Origin: Lepidostoma basale
Lineage: Eukaryota; Arthropoda; Insecta; Trichoptera; Lepidostomatidae
Assembly (NCBI GenBank): GCA_022606425.2
Contig: JAHDVF020000868.1
Span: forward strand, 1,364,001-1,428,000
Direction of reading: 5' to 3'
DNA: 64,000 nucleotides
The notes below the pieces were generated by a model that searched no databases, was not told the origin of the DNA, and was given only the letters and a program-made list of their open reading frames with translations. Both the position numbers and the translations under genes were made by a program. Below, piece after piece: positions 50,150-60,909 of the stretch. The number at the start of each line of letters is the position of its first letter. The stretch's first letter is position 1.

Positions 50150-50650
50150 TCTTCTTTTATCCCTTTGATCTGTTCCTGTAGTAAGGGTGGTCTCTCTTGG
50201 GAAGTTGACTCCCAGCTATTCCTCCATCTCTTTGGCGGTATTTCAGGACAGTAGCCAACAGGAATCAGATGCGCCACAACGTGTGGGATTCTGGAGGGAT
50301 CCATCCTCTGCACGTGTGCATTCCAATATCTTTTACGTTGTCTACCTTATCTTACGATATCTTCCATCTCTGCCACCCGCACTTTAGCCTTCGTTCTTGT
50401 TGTATCCGCTCTGGTCAGTATACCTGACCTACCCGTCTATATCTGACCTTACTGTCTGTTCTCATATAGTTATTATTCCATATGGTCTCCATGAGACAAC
50501 CTGATACCACCGAAGCTTTGTTGACTTGTCCTATTATTTCACAAGGTCATTTTGACTGAGCAGATCCCCTCCCAAATATCTGAACTTCGTAACCTGTTCC
50601 AGCGTTCTGTCATTTATGGATTACCTGCATCCTAGAGGTTATTTTGAGAA
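50150..50650 (-). pseudogene. RTE-like LINE 3' region (DILHKQIARSK family), degraded
   Basis: The minus strand carries GRVRRMEDIVR-type, QRMDPSRIPHV-type and REMEE-type codons and begins with the GAAGAAGAAC tail, aligning in order with 36160-36520 and with the antisense of 52740-53000. Confidence 0.55.
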
Positions 50651-50659
50651 TGTCATGGG

Positions 50660-51260
50660 TTTTCTCTTCTTTTCTTCAGAGTTATGTATTAAAAAAAGAT
50701 TTTAATATTTATTAGTTTCAATTAATTTCTTGCAAGACACTTTTGCTTTATTTTTTTGTATAATAAATACTTATGTACATTCATTTTTACATACATTCAA
50801 TGACTGTCTTTTTGCTGTTATATTCAATGAATTAATTGTTAGATAAACTGAATGGGAGTATATTTGAAATCTAATTATTTATTATTGAAAGTTTGAACAG
50901 AGGTTTTAAAATATTTAGGTGATTCAAAGGCTAACTCTACCCCCGGAAGCGAGGACTGGGGTGGGCCGACACATAAACTGGGATAATTGAATTAAATAGC
51001 ACTAAGCTGATGGACTTTCTCATGTCTCACAGACTCATATATTAATCAAGTACTTAATCAGGCTGGAGCGGACGGACGGGTAGGAACATTTACATTTTTA
51101 CGCAAGTTACAAACAATGGCTAATTTCGGAGTAACGCGAGATACGTATCTACATATCTCAACTAACTTACGAACGTCACCATTTCACGAGACATTTTGAT
51201 ACAACATTGTAGTTTTCAACGCTAACCAAATGTGATTTTAAAGTTTCTATGATAATACAA
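50660..51260. other. Host-like stretch
   Basis: 50930-51230 contains CTACCCCCGGAAGCGAGGAC and CGGACGGACGGGTAGG in balanced sequence without repeats or ORFs. Confidence 0.3.
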
Positions 51261-51264
51261 ACAA

Positions 51265-51390
51265 ACAGGAAGCCGCCTCACACCTGAAACTGTTATAGAT
51301 CACAGCGGCGCCTATTCATCGGATTCTCTGCTGCACTTCCTAGGCCCATCTCCCATCCATGCTGGACATCAGGGACCCCAGATCACATTT
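51265..51390 (+). repeat. GC-rich dispersed repeat G, copy 2
   Basis: GGAAGCCGCCTCACACCTGA, CTGTTATAGATCACAGCGGC and AGGCCCATCTCCCATCC align with 27330-27440 and 59655-59835. Confidence 0.5.
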
Positions 51391-51404
51391 ATTCTAACTA
51401 ATTA

Positions 51405-51795
51405 TTAAACCATCACGTCGTCTTCTCGAAGGGGTAGGATTAAATCATGGACTGCCACACTTTTCTTTTCTGACATATTTATCTCACTTCCTCGACATTC
51501 ATTCATCGTGTCATGTAAGCACGTCGATTTCTCCGACTCCTCACGTCGCCGACATTCAATATTTGATTTATTTGATCGGGCTACGATTTCCTCGGTCTTC
51601 CTCTATTTCTAGTTCAATTTACATCGTTAACATTTATATATTTTTTTTCTTTCTTAATTCATTCTTTCTATGTGTCCAAACCATCTAAATGATCCTTTCA
51701 TTATTTTGTTTATAACACCATCATTCGCACCGCATTCACTTCTTATATTTTCATTCGACACTCTATGATACACATTTATTCTGCTTACTCTAACA
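51405..51795 (-). mobile_element. TTAG-tail LINE family, 3' part
   Basis: AACCATCACGTCGTCTTCTC (reversed tail), GACTCCTCACGTCGCCGACA, CGGTCTTCCTCTATTTCTAG and further inward codons to 51790. Tail itself eroded. Confidence 0.65.
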
Positions 51796-51799
51796 ATAA

Positions 51800-52065
51800 T
51801 GCTCTTGTATACTCACACTGTACACAAAATTGGTACAATGTATTGAAAAGAAAATACAACATTTTAACACCTAAGTTTCAATAAAAGAGGATTAAGTCTG
51901 TGGTGAGGTGAACAGTTCGTATGGGTTGCGGAATGAAAAACTATTGCAATAAAAGCAAGAAGGGAAAGTAATGGTATAATTATACGCAGACATTTTGGTT
52001 TATTTATTTATCAAATAACACTCAATTATAATAACAATCATTATTAACATTATTTTGTTAAATAG
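51800..52065. other. AT-rich gap
   Basis: Nothing recognised. Confidence 0.3.
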
Positions 52066-52069
52066 CTCT

Positions 52070-52318
52070 AGAGAAATAGTTGGAAGAGCAATTTATCTGC
52101 TGAACGCAGTCTCCTCGGAGATCGACGTCTTTCATATAAGTGAAATTACGTTCAGAAGGCCTTGATTTTGGAGAGTATCTTGTCTACCTAATATCGAACC
52201 ATCTCTCATGCGTTTCTGGTAGTATACTATTTACAAATATATTATTTTACCTGTTTTCAATAGATGCCTTAACCCTTATTTTTTAATGTCTATTGATGAA
52301 ATAAACTGATTTGATTAG
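52070..52318 (+). mobile_element. Jockey/CR1-like LINE 3' end
   Basis: VGRAIYLLNAVSSEIDVFHI codons, then ATCGAACCATCTCTCATGCG, the UTR and a short ATTTGATTAG tail. It provides the empty site for the HH4 insertion at 44415-44644. Confidence 0.7.
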
Positions 52319-52383
52319 ATTTAATTGATACATCATTAGAGTACGATCCAATTTATATAGAGGTTACAGCTATTATATTGATA

Positions 52384-52500
52384 GGTGGTTAATCTTTCGG
52401 GATTTTATTGTAACGTGAACTCTACACCAGAACAAAGACAGTGTCATCACTCACACTATTATCGCCTGGAATCGAACCCGGGATCTTCGGTGAGCCAATC
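52384..52500 (-). mobile_element. tRNA-derived SINE, partial
   Basis: Minus strand: CCGAAGATCCCGGGTTCGAT with an intact B box, then TAATAGTGTGAGTGATGACA and ATTTTATTGTAACGTG reversed. The A-box side is truncated at GCTCACC. Confidence 0.65.
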
Positions 52501-52599
52501 ATACCTGTTGAAAGTTTGCCATGAAACTAGTCATAATAGCTATGTATAATACATATTAAAGATTCAGATTTTAACTTGAACATATTTTAAAATATCAGG

Positions 52600-53005
52600 T
52601 TATTTGAAAGCGATCATATAGAAAAAATATATATATGAGAAGTGATAATAAAGTCAAAATATACAAAAACCTGCCGATATTGACATTTGGCATTGAGACC
52701 AAAACGGTTACCACAAAACAGCAAAAGATGCGGACGCTGAGGACAATTGCAAACATGACTCTTCGAATAGAGTAAAGAAAACGACTGTATACGAAATATT
52801 TTCAGATGGGGCAGACTACGCAGAAGATACTGCGTGCGCACGTGCAAAGGATGGATCCCTTCAAAATCCCACACATTGTAATGCATCATTCCATTTCTGT
52901 TGACTACCGTCCCCCGGAAGACCACCAAAAAAGATGGAGGGATAGCTGTCAACTTCCAAAGAGAGGCCCGCCTAATAATAAGAACAGACCATGGGTCTAA
53001 AAGGA
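52600..53005 (+). pseudogene. RTE-like LINE 3' region (DILHKQIARSK family)
   Basis: Codons for LPILTFGIETKTVTTKQQKM, RTLRTIANMTLRI, MGQTTQKILRAHVQRMDPFK and IPHIV, then RPPEDHQKRWRDS; frames shift at least twice. Ends AAAGGAGAAGA. Confidence 0.65.
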
Positions 53006-53009
53006 GAAG

Positions 53010-54890
53010 ATATTATTTTATAAAACGTTTCAAAGGTTATTAAATTATTTATATTCATATATTTTTCAATCTACAGAGTCCCTTGAGCTAGGCAGGTTTT
53101 GATTTTGATTAAAATAATTAAACATTGTTCCCCCCAACACAGGCTGAAACAGAAGGATTGTGGTTTGGCATTCTGCCGGAATACGAGTTTCGTTTTATAG
53201 ATTATTTTATGCCACAACAAATCCAAAATTGATTGCGAAGCAATTACCTCTAACAAATTTAATTTAAAATGTTCACAATGGCGGCAAATGTCGGAATAAA
53301 TTTTAATTAAACGAAACTTGATGGTTTTGTGCTGGAGGACGGGCACAATACCTGACTTGAGTTCAAGCACAGTTATAGTTATTGAAATTCTGGGTAAATA
53401 CACAAATAATTTATTCACTAATCAAGCATGTCCTAGGATTGAACGGTTTTCAAAAACAACAACGTCCCGAGTGTCCTTTAACAGTGTATTTTTATATTTA
53501 AATCTTTTAAAATGTTAACTAATCAAAAATTGTATAACCTTACACATTGCTTCTAATAACTTAAATATCTCTATAACTGTAATTATAACTTAGTTCATAT
53601 TTTACATATTTGTGAGTTACGCATATACGATAATAAATAGTTATTGGGTACAGAATAAGTATTTTATAGAAAATCGGAGACAAATTACGAATACAATAAA
53701 AATATGTTTATATTCGAGTGTGTTGTAATGTTGTGCATTGCAGTAGGTAAACATTATTTACTTCTAATTCTTACTTCTATTATATTCGCGTGTGGGAGAG
53801 AGACAAACGTTTCGTATTTTCGGAAGTTCGGGTCGTCATCCGTGAGCGGTTGTCTCTTACGATGTTTTTTTTTAACTTTGTGAGCATTTGATGGTAGTAT
53901 TTGTTTATTGGTTATAATATTTAAAATATTGTCACCTTTGATGCCAATGGTAATTACTTGAATTTTTTTTGTGTATATTCGATTTTATATTTATTTAAAT
54001 TTTCTCATTTTTTTAAGTACTCGTATAGTGATTACACATCACCGTTACACGTGGACTTTTTTTATTACTGAAGAGTAATACGTAAATACCATATAAACTT
54101 ATAAACGAAAACTGTGGATGAAAAACAAAAACATTTTAACGGTTTAAAATAAAACGCTTTGTCTCTCTTTTTTTACTCTTTGAAATGTCCCATTTCACTT
54201 GGGGCAAGTAATCTTTGTAAGCAGGAACCACAGTATTCGGACCTGTCTTCAATGTTACAAGGAAGCTATTCTGCCCCAATATGTGTATTAAATTAATCAA
54301 TCTGTTATTTTTATGATATAAACATGAAACTTTTGGTGATAATACATTATGTTTGCCTTTCACATTTCTGAGAAGATAATTGTCTCACAAACAAAAGTAA
54401 TAAGAAAATGAAACGTGCCAAGACATGTACCGTTGATGTATAGGGAATAATAAATCTTTTTTGTTTTTCAGTGGATCTTGCCAAAAGGTTTTGCGTGTGT
54501 GTCTCGAGTTTCATATTCGGAAAACATTTAGGTAATGGCAAGGCCTACAATAACAATAATTGGCGCCACGCCCGACCAGTTTATAAATTATATCGAACAG
54601 GGGAGAGTGCAAAATTCATTATTTATTATTCAAGACACTTCTTATGAAGGGCATATGCAAAATAAGATATCGGTCGAGTTGGTATAGAAAACGCGCTTGT
54701 AAGTAAAAAGTTGCATTATTTAATAATAATGAAACATCTGTTTTCTAGACGTGTTAAATTCACAACACTATACGAGTATTAATATCACTTTTTTATTGTA
54801 CACTTTTTGAGTGTGAAAATAGTTATTAATTCCTTTAATGAAAAATTGGTCATTCTGATCACTGTTTTTTCCCACCTTTATAATATTTGA
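53010..54890. other. Long unique AT-rich stretch
   Basis: Only chance ORFs (53071-53418 -, 54136-54363 -). A 60-bp segment 54473-54532 is bounded by TTTTTCAG and GTAATGG, which is splice-like but too weak to call. The HH3 phrase CATCTGTTTTCTAGACG occurs at 54733-54749. Confidence 0.35.
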
Positions 54891-54894
54891 ATAA

Positions 54895-55024
54895 ATATAG
54901 TTATACTTTGTTTTACAACACTTTTTATTTTACTGAACTCAGAAATGTTTCGGTTACAAGTAACCTTTATCAATGAATACAATTTTATTGAATTCATTGA
55001 TAAAGAATATTTGTGAAATGTATA
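54895..55024 (-). repeat. HH5 hammerhead-type repeat, left part
   Basis: TATACTTTGTTTTACAACAC, TACTGAACTCAGAAATGTTT and CGGTTACAAGTAACCTTTAT. Minus strand motif with intact stem II GGTTAC/GTAACC and TTGATAA core (dead at G8). Confidence 0.55.
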
Positions 55025-55284
55025 CTTATATCTGTATACGAATCCTGGATTTTCACCTGTGGGTGGTTAATTTAAATTTTTAATTGTATCTCAATAGAGA
55101 CGAAGAAACAAACTCTGAATATGGATGATCATAGAGACTGGTGGAATGGGGAATGTGTGTAATTACATAAAGCGTGCGCTTAACCCAACCAATGACAGGT
55201 CATAAGTCCTGTAAACACCTTGATCATCCATATTCAGTTTCCAGTTTGTTTCTTCGTCTCTATTGAGATACAATTAAAAATTTC
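55025..55284 (+). repeat. Dispersed repeat D, copy 4, with terminal inverted repeats
   Basis: ATTGTATCTCAATAGAGACG...AAACTCTGAATATGGATGAT at the left is mirrored at the right (ATCATCCATATTCAGTTTCC...CGTCTCTATTGAGATACAAT) over about 45 bp, with the repeat D core GTGCGCTTAACCCAACCAAT between. It splits an HH5 repeat, whose other half starts at 55285. Confidence 0.65.
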
Positions 55285-55415
55285 ATTGATAAAGGTTACT
55301 TGTAACCGAAACATGTCTGAGTTCAGTAAAAATGATACAAAGTGTAACTATATTTATTCAAATATAAATCCACAACACAAAGTAAAGGCGAATATAGAAG
55401 AAATTTACAATATTT
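55281..55415 (+). repeat. HH5 hammerhead-type repeat, right part
   Basis: ATTGATAAAGGTTACTTGTA then ACCGAAACATGTCTGAG. Stem I TTCA/TGAG and stem II GGTTAC/GTAACC pair; CTGANGA is TTGATAA. The outer end ACAACACAAAGTAAAGGCGA then ATATAGAAG is the Penelope-type family signature. Confidence 0.55.
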
Positions 55416-55499
55416 GTTTATAAAATTGTCAACAATTTTCACATACTTAATTTTAGCTATGACTAATCACTAAAATGTTTTTTTTGCCCCATAAATATA

Positions 55500-55620
55500 A
55501 CAAATTTTATTTTGTACCTTCAGTTGTTTGTAACACCTGATAATGCTTATATCGGTAGGCGAAACACCTTTCGTGACATTCTCGAAAAGTTTATAATAAA
55601 TGTTTTTTGTTATGTCGTTC
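55500..55620 (+). repeat. HH2 hammerhead-type repeat
   Basis: TTGTAACACCTGATAATGCT, TATATCGGTAGGCGAAACAC, CGTGACATTCTCG. Same 5' context (TGTAACA) as 49748-49755. Core has CTGATAA and a broken stem II. Confidence 0.5.
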
Positions 55621-55649
55621 AAGGTTAGTGAAATATTTCATTTTCTAGA

Positions 55650-56525
55650 CTAATATCCAGAGAAACAAAGACCCATTTATATAAAACATTGATTAGACCA
55701 GTTTTAACAGATGAAACGAAACTAAACTGCTTCGAAATGAAATTGAACTCTGATCCATTAAGGATGGTCAGACATGGAGAAAAAGATTCAACACAGAGCT
55801 CTACGATCTACTACATGTCAGGACTTAACAGTGGTCTAGTTTATTTAAACAACATATGAGTCTGAGAAATTAGAGCAAGTTATCGAATTTATCTACTTGG
55901 GAAGCATGTTTACAAGAGATGGAAAAATGGAGAAAGATATCGGAAGAAGGGTTGGAGCTGGAAACAAAATAAATGGTGCACTCAAAGTCATTATCGCAAA
56001 TTGAAATATATCGACTGAAGAAAAGATAGCAGTGCACAATGGAGTTCTAGTGCCGACCCTTATGTATGGAAGTGAAGCTTGGATTGGCAGAAGAATGATG
56101 AAATTAGGATAAATGCTGTAGAAATGAGGTCACTAAGAATAATGTGCGGAAAAACAATTTATGATAGATTATCTAATGATGAAGTAAGAAAGGAGTGTAA
56201 GGCAGATGAATGTGTGATAATTAAAATCAAAAAAGGGTCACTAAGATGTTTTGGACATATGAAACGAATGGATGGGGGAAGAATGGTTAAAAAGATATAA
56301 AGAAGTAGTGTTAATGTAAAAAGAAGTCGAGGAAGGCCAAGGAATACATGGCATGACCAAATTAATTAATTACTGAAAGGCGGTCATGTTCGAAGTAGGA
56401 ACAATCGACGAGCGTTCATGTCACGATGTGTGAATGTAGAAGAAGTGCGAGAGTTATGTCAGGATAGAACAATGTGGTGATCCATCCTTTGGGGAAACGG
56501 CGTGATGGTTAGTTAGTTAGTTAGT
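55650..56525 (+). mobile_element. TTAG-tail LINE, longest copy
   Basis: Reverse-transcriptase C-terminal region of an RTE-like LINE, 5' truncated. Frames give IKTHLYKTLIRPVL, EKLEQVIEFIYLGSMFTRDG, AVHNGVLVPTLMYGSEAW, INAVEMRSLRIMCGKTIYDR, LSNDEVRKECKADECVI, GSLRCFGHMKRMDGG, VKRSRGRPRNTWHDQIN, then a stop and GHVRSRNNRRAFMSRCV, ending GGGGAAACGGCGTGATGG and (TTAG)n at 56508-56525. At least three frameshifts or stops. This copy defines the family for the many shorter 3' ends. Confidence 0.8.
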
Positions 56526-56529
56526 TATT

Positions 56530-56775
56530 ACTCTGGCTAGATCATATCGCATAGGGAATCTGGATCCCCCCAAAATAGTGTCGTTTAATGACCCAGTAAA
56601 GTGAAGAAGCGTAGGCAGGCCGACACTGCAATGGTTGGATGGTGACGTGGCAGACTGTTGGATTTCTGGGGCAGTAAACTAGAAAGTTGCGGCTTGAGTC
56701 AGGACCGGATTGAGTCCTTTCTTGGAGGAAGTTTAGACCCACCAAGGGTTTAACGCTGATGATGGTGATGGTGAA
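56530..56775 (+). pseudogene. LINE 3' end with GATGATG tail, frame-broken
   Basis: RSVGRPTLQWLDGDVADCW and, after stops, ...LEEV.THQGFNADDGDG resemble the GRP-L-WLD-V--D... and L-EA--H-GL end of an RTE-like LINE. The tail GCTGATGATGGTGATGGTG closes it at 56775. Confidence 0.5.
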
Positions 56776-56809
56776 ATAAGTAATTTATTATATTTTTTAA
56801 TTAATTATA

Positions 56810-57195
56810 TAACGCTAACCCTCACCTAGTCGACTATAAGGAGGCTCCGTGTCTCGAAACGCGAAAGAGCCATACTACACGTAAGACTCTCAGACCGGAT
56901 AAAAAATACTGAAATACGTAGAAGGTCGGGAGTAACAGATGTCGTCGCAAAGATAGCGAAGCTTAAATGGTCATTTTCGGGACATGTGCCAGGTTGGCCA
57001 GACGATAGATGGATCAAAAGGGTGGTAGAGTGGAGACCCCGCTAAGACAAACGGAAAAGAGGAAGACCCCCCACACGATGGTCCGATGACATTGGAAGAA
57101 TTGCTAGCGATTGGATGCAAAAGGCACAAGACAGGGATACGAGGAGAAGTATGGGGGAGGCCTATATCCAGCAGTGGACGACAATGGCTGTCTAA
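56810..57195 (+). pseudogene. RTE/BovB-like LINE 3' end
   Basis: AKEPYYTLRLSDRIKNTEIR, RSGVTDVVAKIAKLKWSFSG, HVPGWPDDRWIKRVVEWRPR, stop, KRGRPPTRWSDDIGRIAS and EAYIQQWTTMAV before a TAA. One internal stop (57042 area) in an otherwise continuous frame; 5' truncated. It follows two other LINE ends head to tail. Confidence 0.75.
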
Positions 57196-57199
57196 TTAA

Positions 57200-57785
57200 G
57201 TAAGTAAAGTATATTTTATGCCCCACGTAAGCAATTTGTATGAAAGCAAAAATAATTCATTATTCAGACGATATTTGATAAGCAGAATACAATCAGGCCA
57301 GGGCTAAAGTTTCCCTCTAAGAGCGGCATTAGCACCAGTCAATTGCAGACATTAGTGTATAACCCGAACATAAATTCTCCATTTAGGGGTACTTGTGACT
57401 ATAATTATAATTAGGAACTAACTTTTGCGATGACGTTTACAGCCCGAACAAGAGACTTACGCTGACTTGAGGTCTGTATATTATATTAACGTTTAATAAT
57501 AAATTTAACGTTAATGTACAAACCTTAAAGATTATAATAAATATCACATAATATATAAATTGGTAATGATATATAATTTTTTTCAGAAATCGGTTTTCAG
57601 AATAAAATCTTGACATAATTATTTTTGGTAATTCTGAAAAGTTTTTTGAGAATTAATGAAATATTTTTAATTACTATTATAATTTAATTATTTTTTTAAT
57701 ATAATTATTTTATGCCATAACTTTTAAGTCACACATTAACGCAACATTTTTATTCTATTTTTTTATTATTATTAAGAACAACAAA
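57200..57785. other. Gap, partly host-like
   Basis: 57230-57430 is of balanced composition without repeats; 57480-57785 is AT-rich. No ORF. Confidence 0.3.
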
Positions 57786-57789
57786 CAAC

Positions 57790-58040
57790 TAACAACAATT
57801 GTTTCTTGAACAATGATATAAACTCCATATTAATTAATTAATACGAATGAAAACATCAGTTTTCTAGAAGTTTTATTACATTTTATGGGAATGACATGTT
57901 TCGCCCTTCTAAGGCATTATCAAATGTGATCGATAATGAAACATTTGATAATGCCTTATAAGGGCGAAACATGTCATTCCCATAAAATATAATGAAACTT
58001 CTAGAAAACTGACGTTTTCATCCGTATTAATTAACTAACA
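57790..58040. mobile_element. HH3 foldback element, most symmetrical copy
   Basis: Arms of about 110 bp: TTAATACGAATGAAAACATC...CATGTTTCGCCCTTCTAAGG at left, and CCTTATAAGGGCGAAACATG...GACGTTTTCATCCGTATTAA at right, meeting at TGATCGATAATGAAAC. Each arm has a GATAATGCC...GGGC-GAAA-CATGTC block. The left end shows ATTGTTTCTTGAACAATGAT. TTGATAA in place of CTGANGA. Confidence 0.7.
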
Positions 58041-58084
58041 ACAATTTGTTTTTACAAATAAAAGAATATGTCAATAAAGAACAA

Positions 58085-58142
58085 TATAGCAGTCCATTCT
58101 TACAGTATACTCCCTCGGGGAGATGGCATGATGGTCAGTTAT
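58085..58142 (+). repeat. TTAG-tail LINE, extreme 3' end
   Basis: GCAGTCCATTCTTACAG then CTCCCTCGGGGAGATGGCAT and GATGGTCAGTTA; the tail is degraded. Confidence 0.5.
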
Positions 58143-58149
58143 CATAGTT

Positions 58150-59035
58150 TATTTAGTTTATATAATAAATAGTTAGATTTTGAAATAGTTTTTCGTACGT
58201 TTTTATTTTTTTATTTATTTATTCAGATTATACTTTACTACTATGATAAAATAAAGTGAGTTTACTTTTTATTGTATATAAGGGATGAAAATTTACCCGA
58301 ATTAGCCCCATTCCACTTCGCAATGCATAGTACCTACTCTAATTTTAATGTAAAATTGACAACATACTCGTATGTCCCAGCAACCGCCCCCAACCTATTT
58401 CATGACTGGCGGCACGCTACCGAGGGGTAGTTACATAGAATGTACAAACGTGCATTCATACCAATTGCGTACACTTGCATGTGAAAAGGTTTCTCTATTT
58501 ATCTAAACTAAATATTGTACATTTAAAATTATATTTGTCGTTCTCAAAATTCCCATAAATAAAAATGTTAAAGTAAATTCACTTCATTAAATATTTTTTA
58601 GACAGGTTTCAACACTGTTCGTTTTTTCGTTGGGGCGATTAATTTTCTAATTTCCCTGTTAATGATAATGATAGGAGCTCAGACAATCGGCAGTAAAAAA
58701 GGTGTAATAAATTAAGATAAGTAGATTTATAATATACCTAAACAAAGCTCAGAATTTCAAGTGAATCAATCGGATCAAGGAGTCGTTTTGCACGTTTAGT
58801 TACATCCTACGGGACCCGAAAATCTCGGTGAATTTTAAGAGAAAAGTCCATGACGCATGCGATCTACCCGCAAACCGTGGGAGAGGGTTATTCTGGGATC
58901 AGCATTCGAGATCAGGTTCGAAATAAAATATCAAGAGAGTGGATATTGTAGGTGAGATAGCGCATGCAAAAAACATATGAAGCGATGAGTGTGTCACGTG
59001 TCGAGAAATTATATAATATCAAGGAAAAACAACCC
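58150..59035. other. Host-like stretch
   Basis: 58300-58480 and 58760-58990 are of balanced composition with no repeats found elsewhere in the window. No ORF of interest. Confidence 0.3.
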
Positions 59036-59039
59036 TGTT

Positions 59040-59275
59040 ACATTAGAAGTATTTATAAACCGTTATATTAAAAAACTTTGTTTTATGTATCACAATTGTA
59101 TTTTTATTTTACAGCTGTTTCTTCGACCTATGTTGACATCATCAGGGGTTACTTTGTATGTCGCGTAAAATAAAAATACAATTGTGAAACATAAAACAAA
59201 GTTTCCTATTTAACAGTTTAAAATATTAAAGTATCATAGTGTTTCGGTCAAAATAATGGACTATTTAGAAGTATT
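59040..59275 (-). mobile_element. HH2 foldback element, decayed core
   Basis: Arms TGTTTTATGTATCACAATTG... and ...ACAATTGTGAAACATAAAAC; minus-strand motif at 59113-59160 reads CCTGATGATGTCAACATAGG then TCGAAGAAACAGCTGTAAAA (core CTGATGA present, stem II damaged). The right outer end ATAGTGTTTCGGTCAAAATA matches other HH2 copies. Confidence 0.55.
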
Positions 59276-59287
59276 TGTTTGATGTTT

Positions 59288-59402
59288 AAATCCTAGGGAT
59301 TGGTTTGCAGCAAAGTCTATTAGCATTTTTGCTGGTTCTTGTGATGCCACTTGGGCCTTAAATGTGGTAGTTTCCGGTTGCTTTATACATTTGTGTTCAC
59401 AA
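59288..59402 (-). pseudogene. C-terminal protein remnant P, copy 2
   Basis: Minus frame: CIKQPETTTFKAQVASQEPA then KMLIDFAANQSLGFKHQTNT and S K stop. Best preserved of the three copies. Unknown protein, next to an HH2 repeat. Confidence 0.4.
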
Positions 59403-59477
59403 GTTATTTGAACCAATTACTGTGTACATTTTTTTAGCTATTAATTTCCATGACATATAAGGGGTAACTAGTCTATC

Positions 59478-59590
59478 GCCAATTTTATTGTCACGTGATT
59501 TATAATAGAGCAAAGGCAGCGTTTTTTCACACTGTCATCGCTGGGGTTCTAACTTTGGTGTGGCAGTCATAGCTGTTGCCAGTCTGACAC
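59478..59590 (-). mobile_element. tRNA-derived SINE, partial and mutated
   Basis: ATTTTATTGTCACGTGATTT (reversed body), CACACTGTCATCGCTGG and GTGTGGCAGTCATAGC; the B box is reduced to GGTTAGAACCC. Confidence 0.55.
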
Positions 59591-59654
59591 TGAAGTTGTT
59601 CGTCAGTCCAATTAAATCATCAAAGTATTGCACACCTCTGGTACATAGGATTTT

Positions 59655-59835
59655 TTTTTAAAGGAACATAGAAGTTCCCGCCACATACCCGAGGTTGTTA
59701 TAGGGCGTAGCGGCGCCCTTTTGTCAGCCTCGCTCGTACACTCCCTGGGCCTGTACCGGTCCATCCAGGACTTACATTTAAAGACGGCAGCAACAAGGGG
59801 GTGCCAGACCACATTAAATCTACCCCATCTTACTT
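59655..59835 (-). repeat. GC-rich dispersed repeat G, copy 3
   Basis: CCCGAGGTTGTTATAGGGCG, TAGCGGCGCCCTTTTGTCAG, GCCTGTACCGGTCCATCC. The minus frame 59612-59812 (WHPLVAAVFKCKSW...) may be LINE-derived, but is not recognised. Confidence 0.5.
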
Positions 59836-59839
59836 GCTA

Positions 59840-60585
59840 TGCTCCGCTGTACTTTATTGAATAAATAAGCATAATATAAATATAATACATGAACATTTTA
59901 GGAACATTATATAAAATATAAAAAGAATGATACACCACAGGAATATACAGCGGGAAGAACAGGAGAGGCAGAGGAGACAAATGCGGGATGGGGGAAAAAT
60001 GTGGAGTACAGTTTTGGCATGTAGGACAAAGGACGAGGTTTAGGAAGCATTTCAAAATTTTTAATGAATAAATAAAACCACTGCACAAATTATCATAATG
60101 GCCAAGAGGGATAGGTACATAGGAATTGTTGGCTCATCACGAATTAATCCGAATTAGCAGTACCTACACGCGCACAATGACGGGCAGGGACACCGCTGAG
60201 TCAGGCTGGGGGCGGGTACGGGGGCGCCAGCTGGCTGATCGCAATCTGATGCTGTAGCACGGCAGTTAACGTGTTAAAAAATAGAATACAGCCCCAGGGA
60301 TTTCATGATCATACGTGCCCTAATTACTAATACCAGGGTGCTTAAATACACCTGCACCATAGGAAACCCGCGCAGCGCTCACACTCGATAATAATATGTG
60401 TCGGAAAACTGCGAAAATGTACAGAAGTGAAACATCGAACTGACAAAAGAATAAGACCTCTAAGACGAATTGTGCTGTATCTTTATATCAAAGAATTCCA
60501 CATGGAAATAAAAGTATTGAATGCATTATCAAAAGAAAAGGAAACAGGAAAGATGAGAGGGTTTCCCAAACTAAAACTAACTATC
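59840..60585. other. Mixed stretch with a GC-rich island
   Basis: 60170-60300 is strikingly GC-rich (GGCTGGGGGCGGGTACGGGG) with a 26-codon ATG frame from 60178 and no splice donor. 60427-60609 is a lysine-rich chance ORF. Possibly host regulatory DNA. Confidence 0.3.
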
Positions 60586-60589
60586 TGTT

Positions 60590-60815
60590 TTATTTCACTG
60601 TTAAATTAAAAACACTGTTTTTATATCAAAAATTGAGTTTATTTTTTATAAAATCGTTGCGACAGCCGATGTTACCATCGGTTACCGAACATTTAGCACA
60701 ATTCGTAAAAATAAACTATTTTTTTGATAATAAAACTGTGTTTTTAATTTAACAGTGAATAATGTTAAAATATCAAAGTGTTTCCGCCAAAACAACGGAT
60801 TATCCATCTATTTTT
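60590..60815. repeat. HH2 foldback, decayed
   Basis: Arms CACTGTTAAATTAAAAACAC and GTGTTTTTAATTTAACA; centre CGTTGCGACAGCCGATGTTA, CCATCGGTTACCGAACAT. Outer end AAAGTGTTTCCGCCAAAACA. Confidence 0.5.
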
Positions 60816-60909
60816 ATTTTAGTCTATATAACTAACTATTTTTGTATCGAATTTTAAATGCGTTTTTTTTTATATTAGGCTCTCTTTGTTTAGTTTTTAT
60901 TATATATTT

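Noticed and set aside
53071..53418. 115-codon minus ORF as a gene
   Set aside because: Codons look random, no domain, no splice or promoter context.
54473..54532. 60-bp mini-exon between TTTTTCAG and GTAATGG
   Set aside because: Two frames are open, the donor is weak and nothing else supports it.
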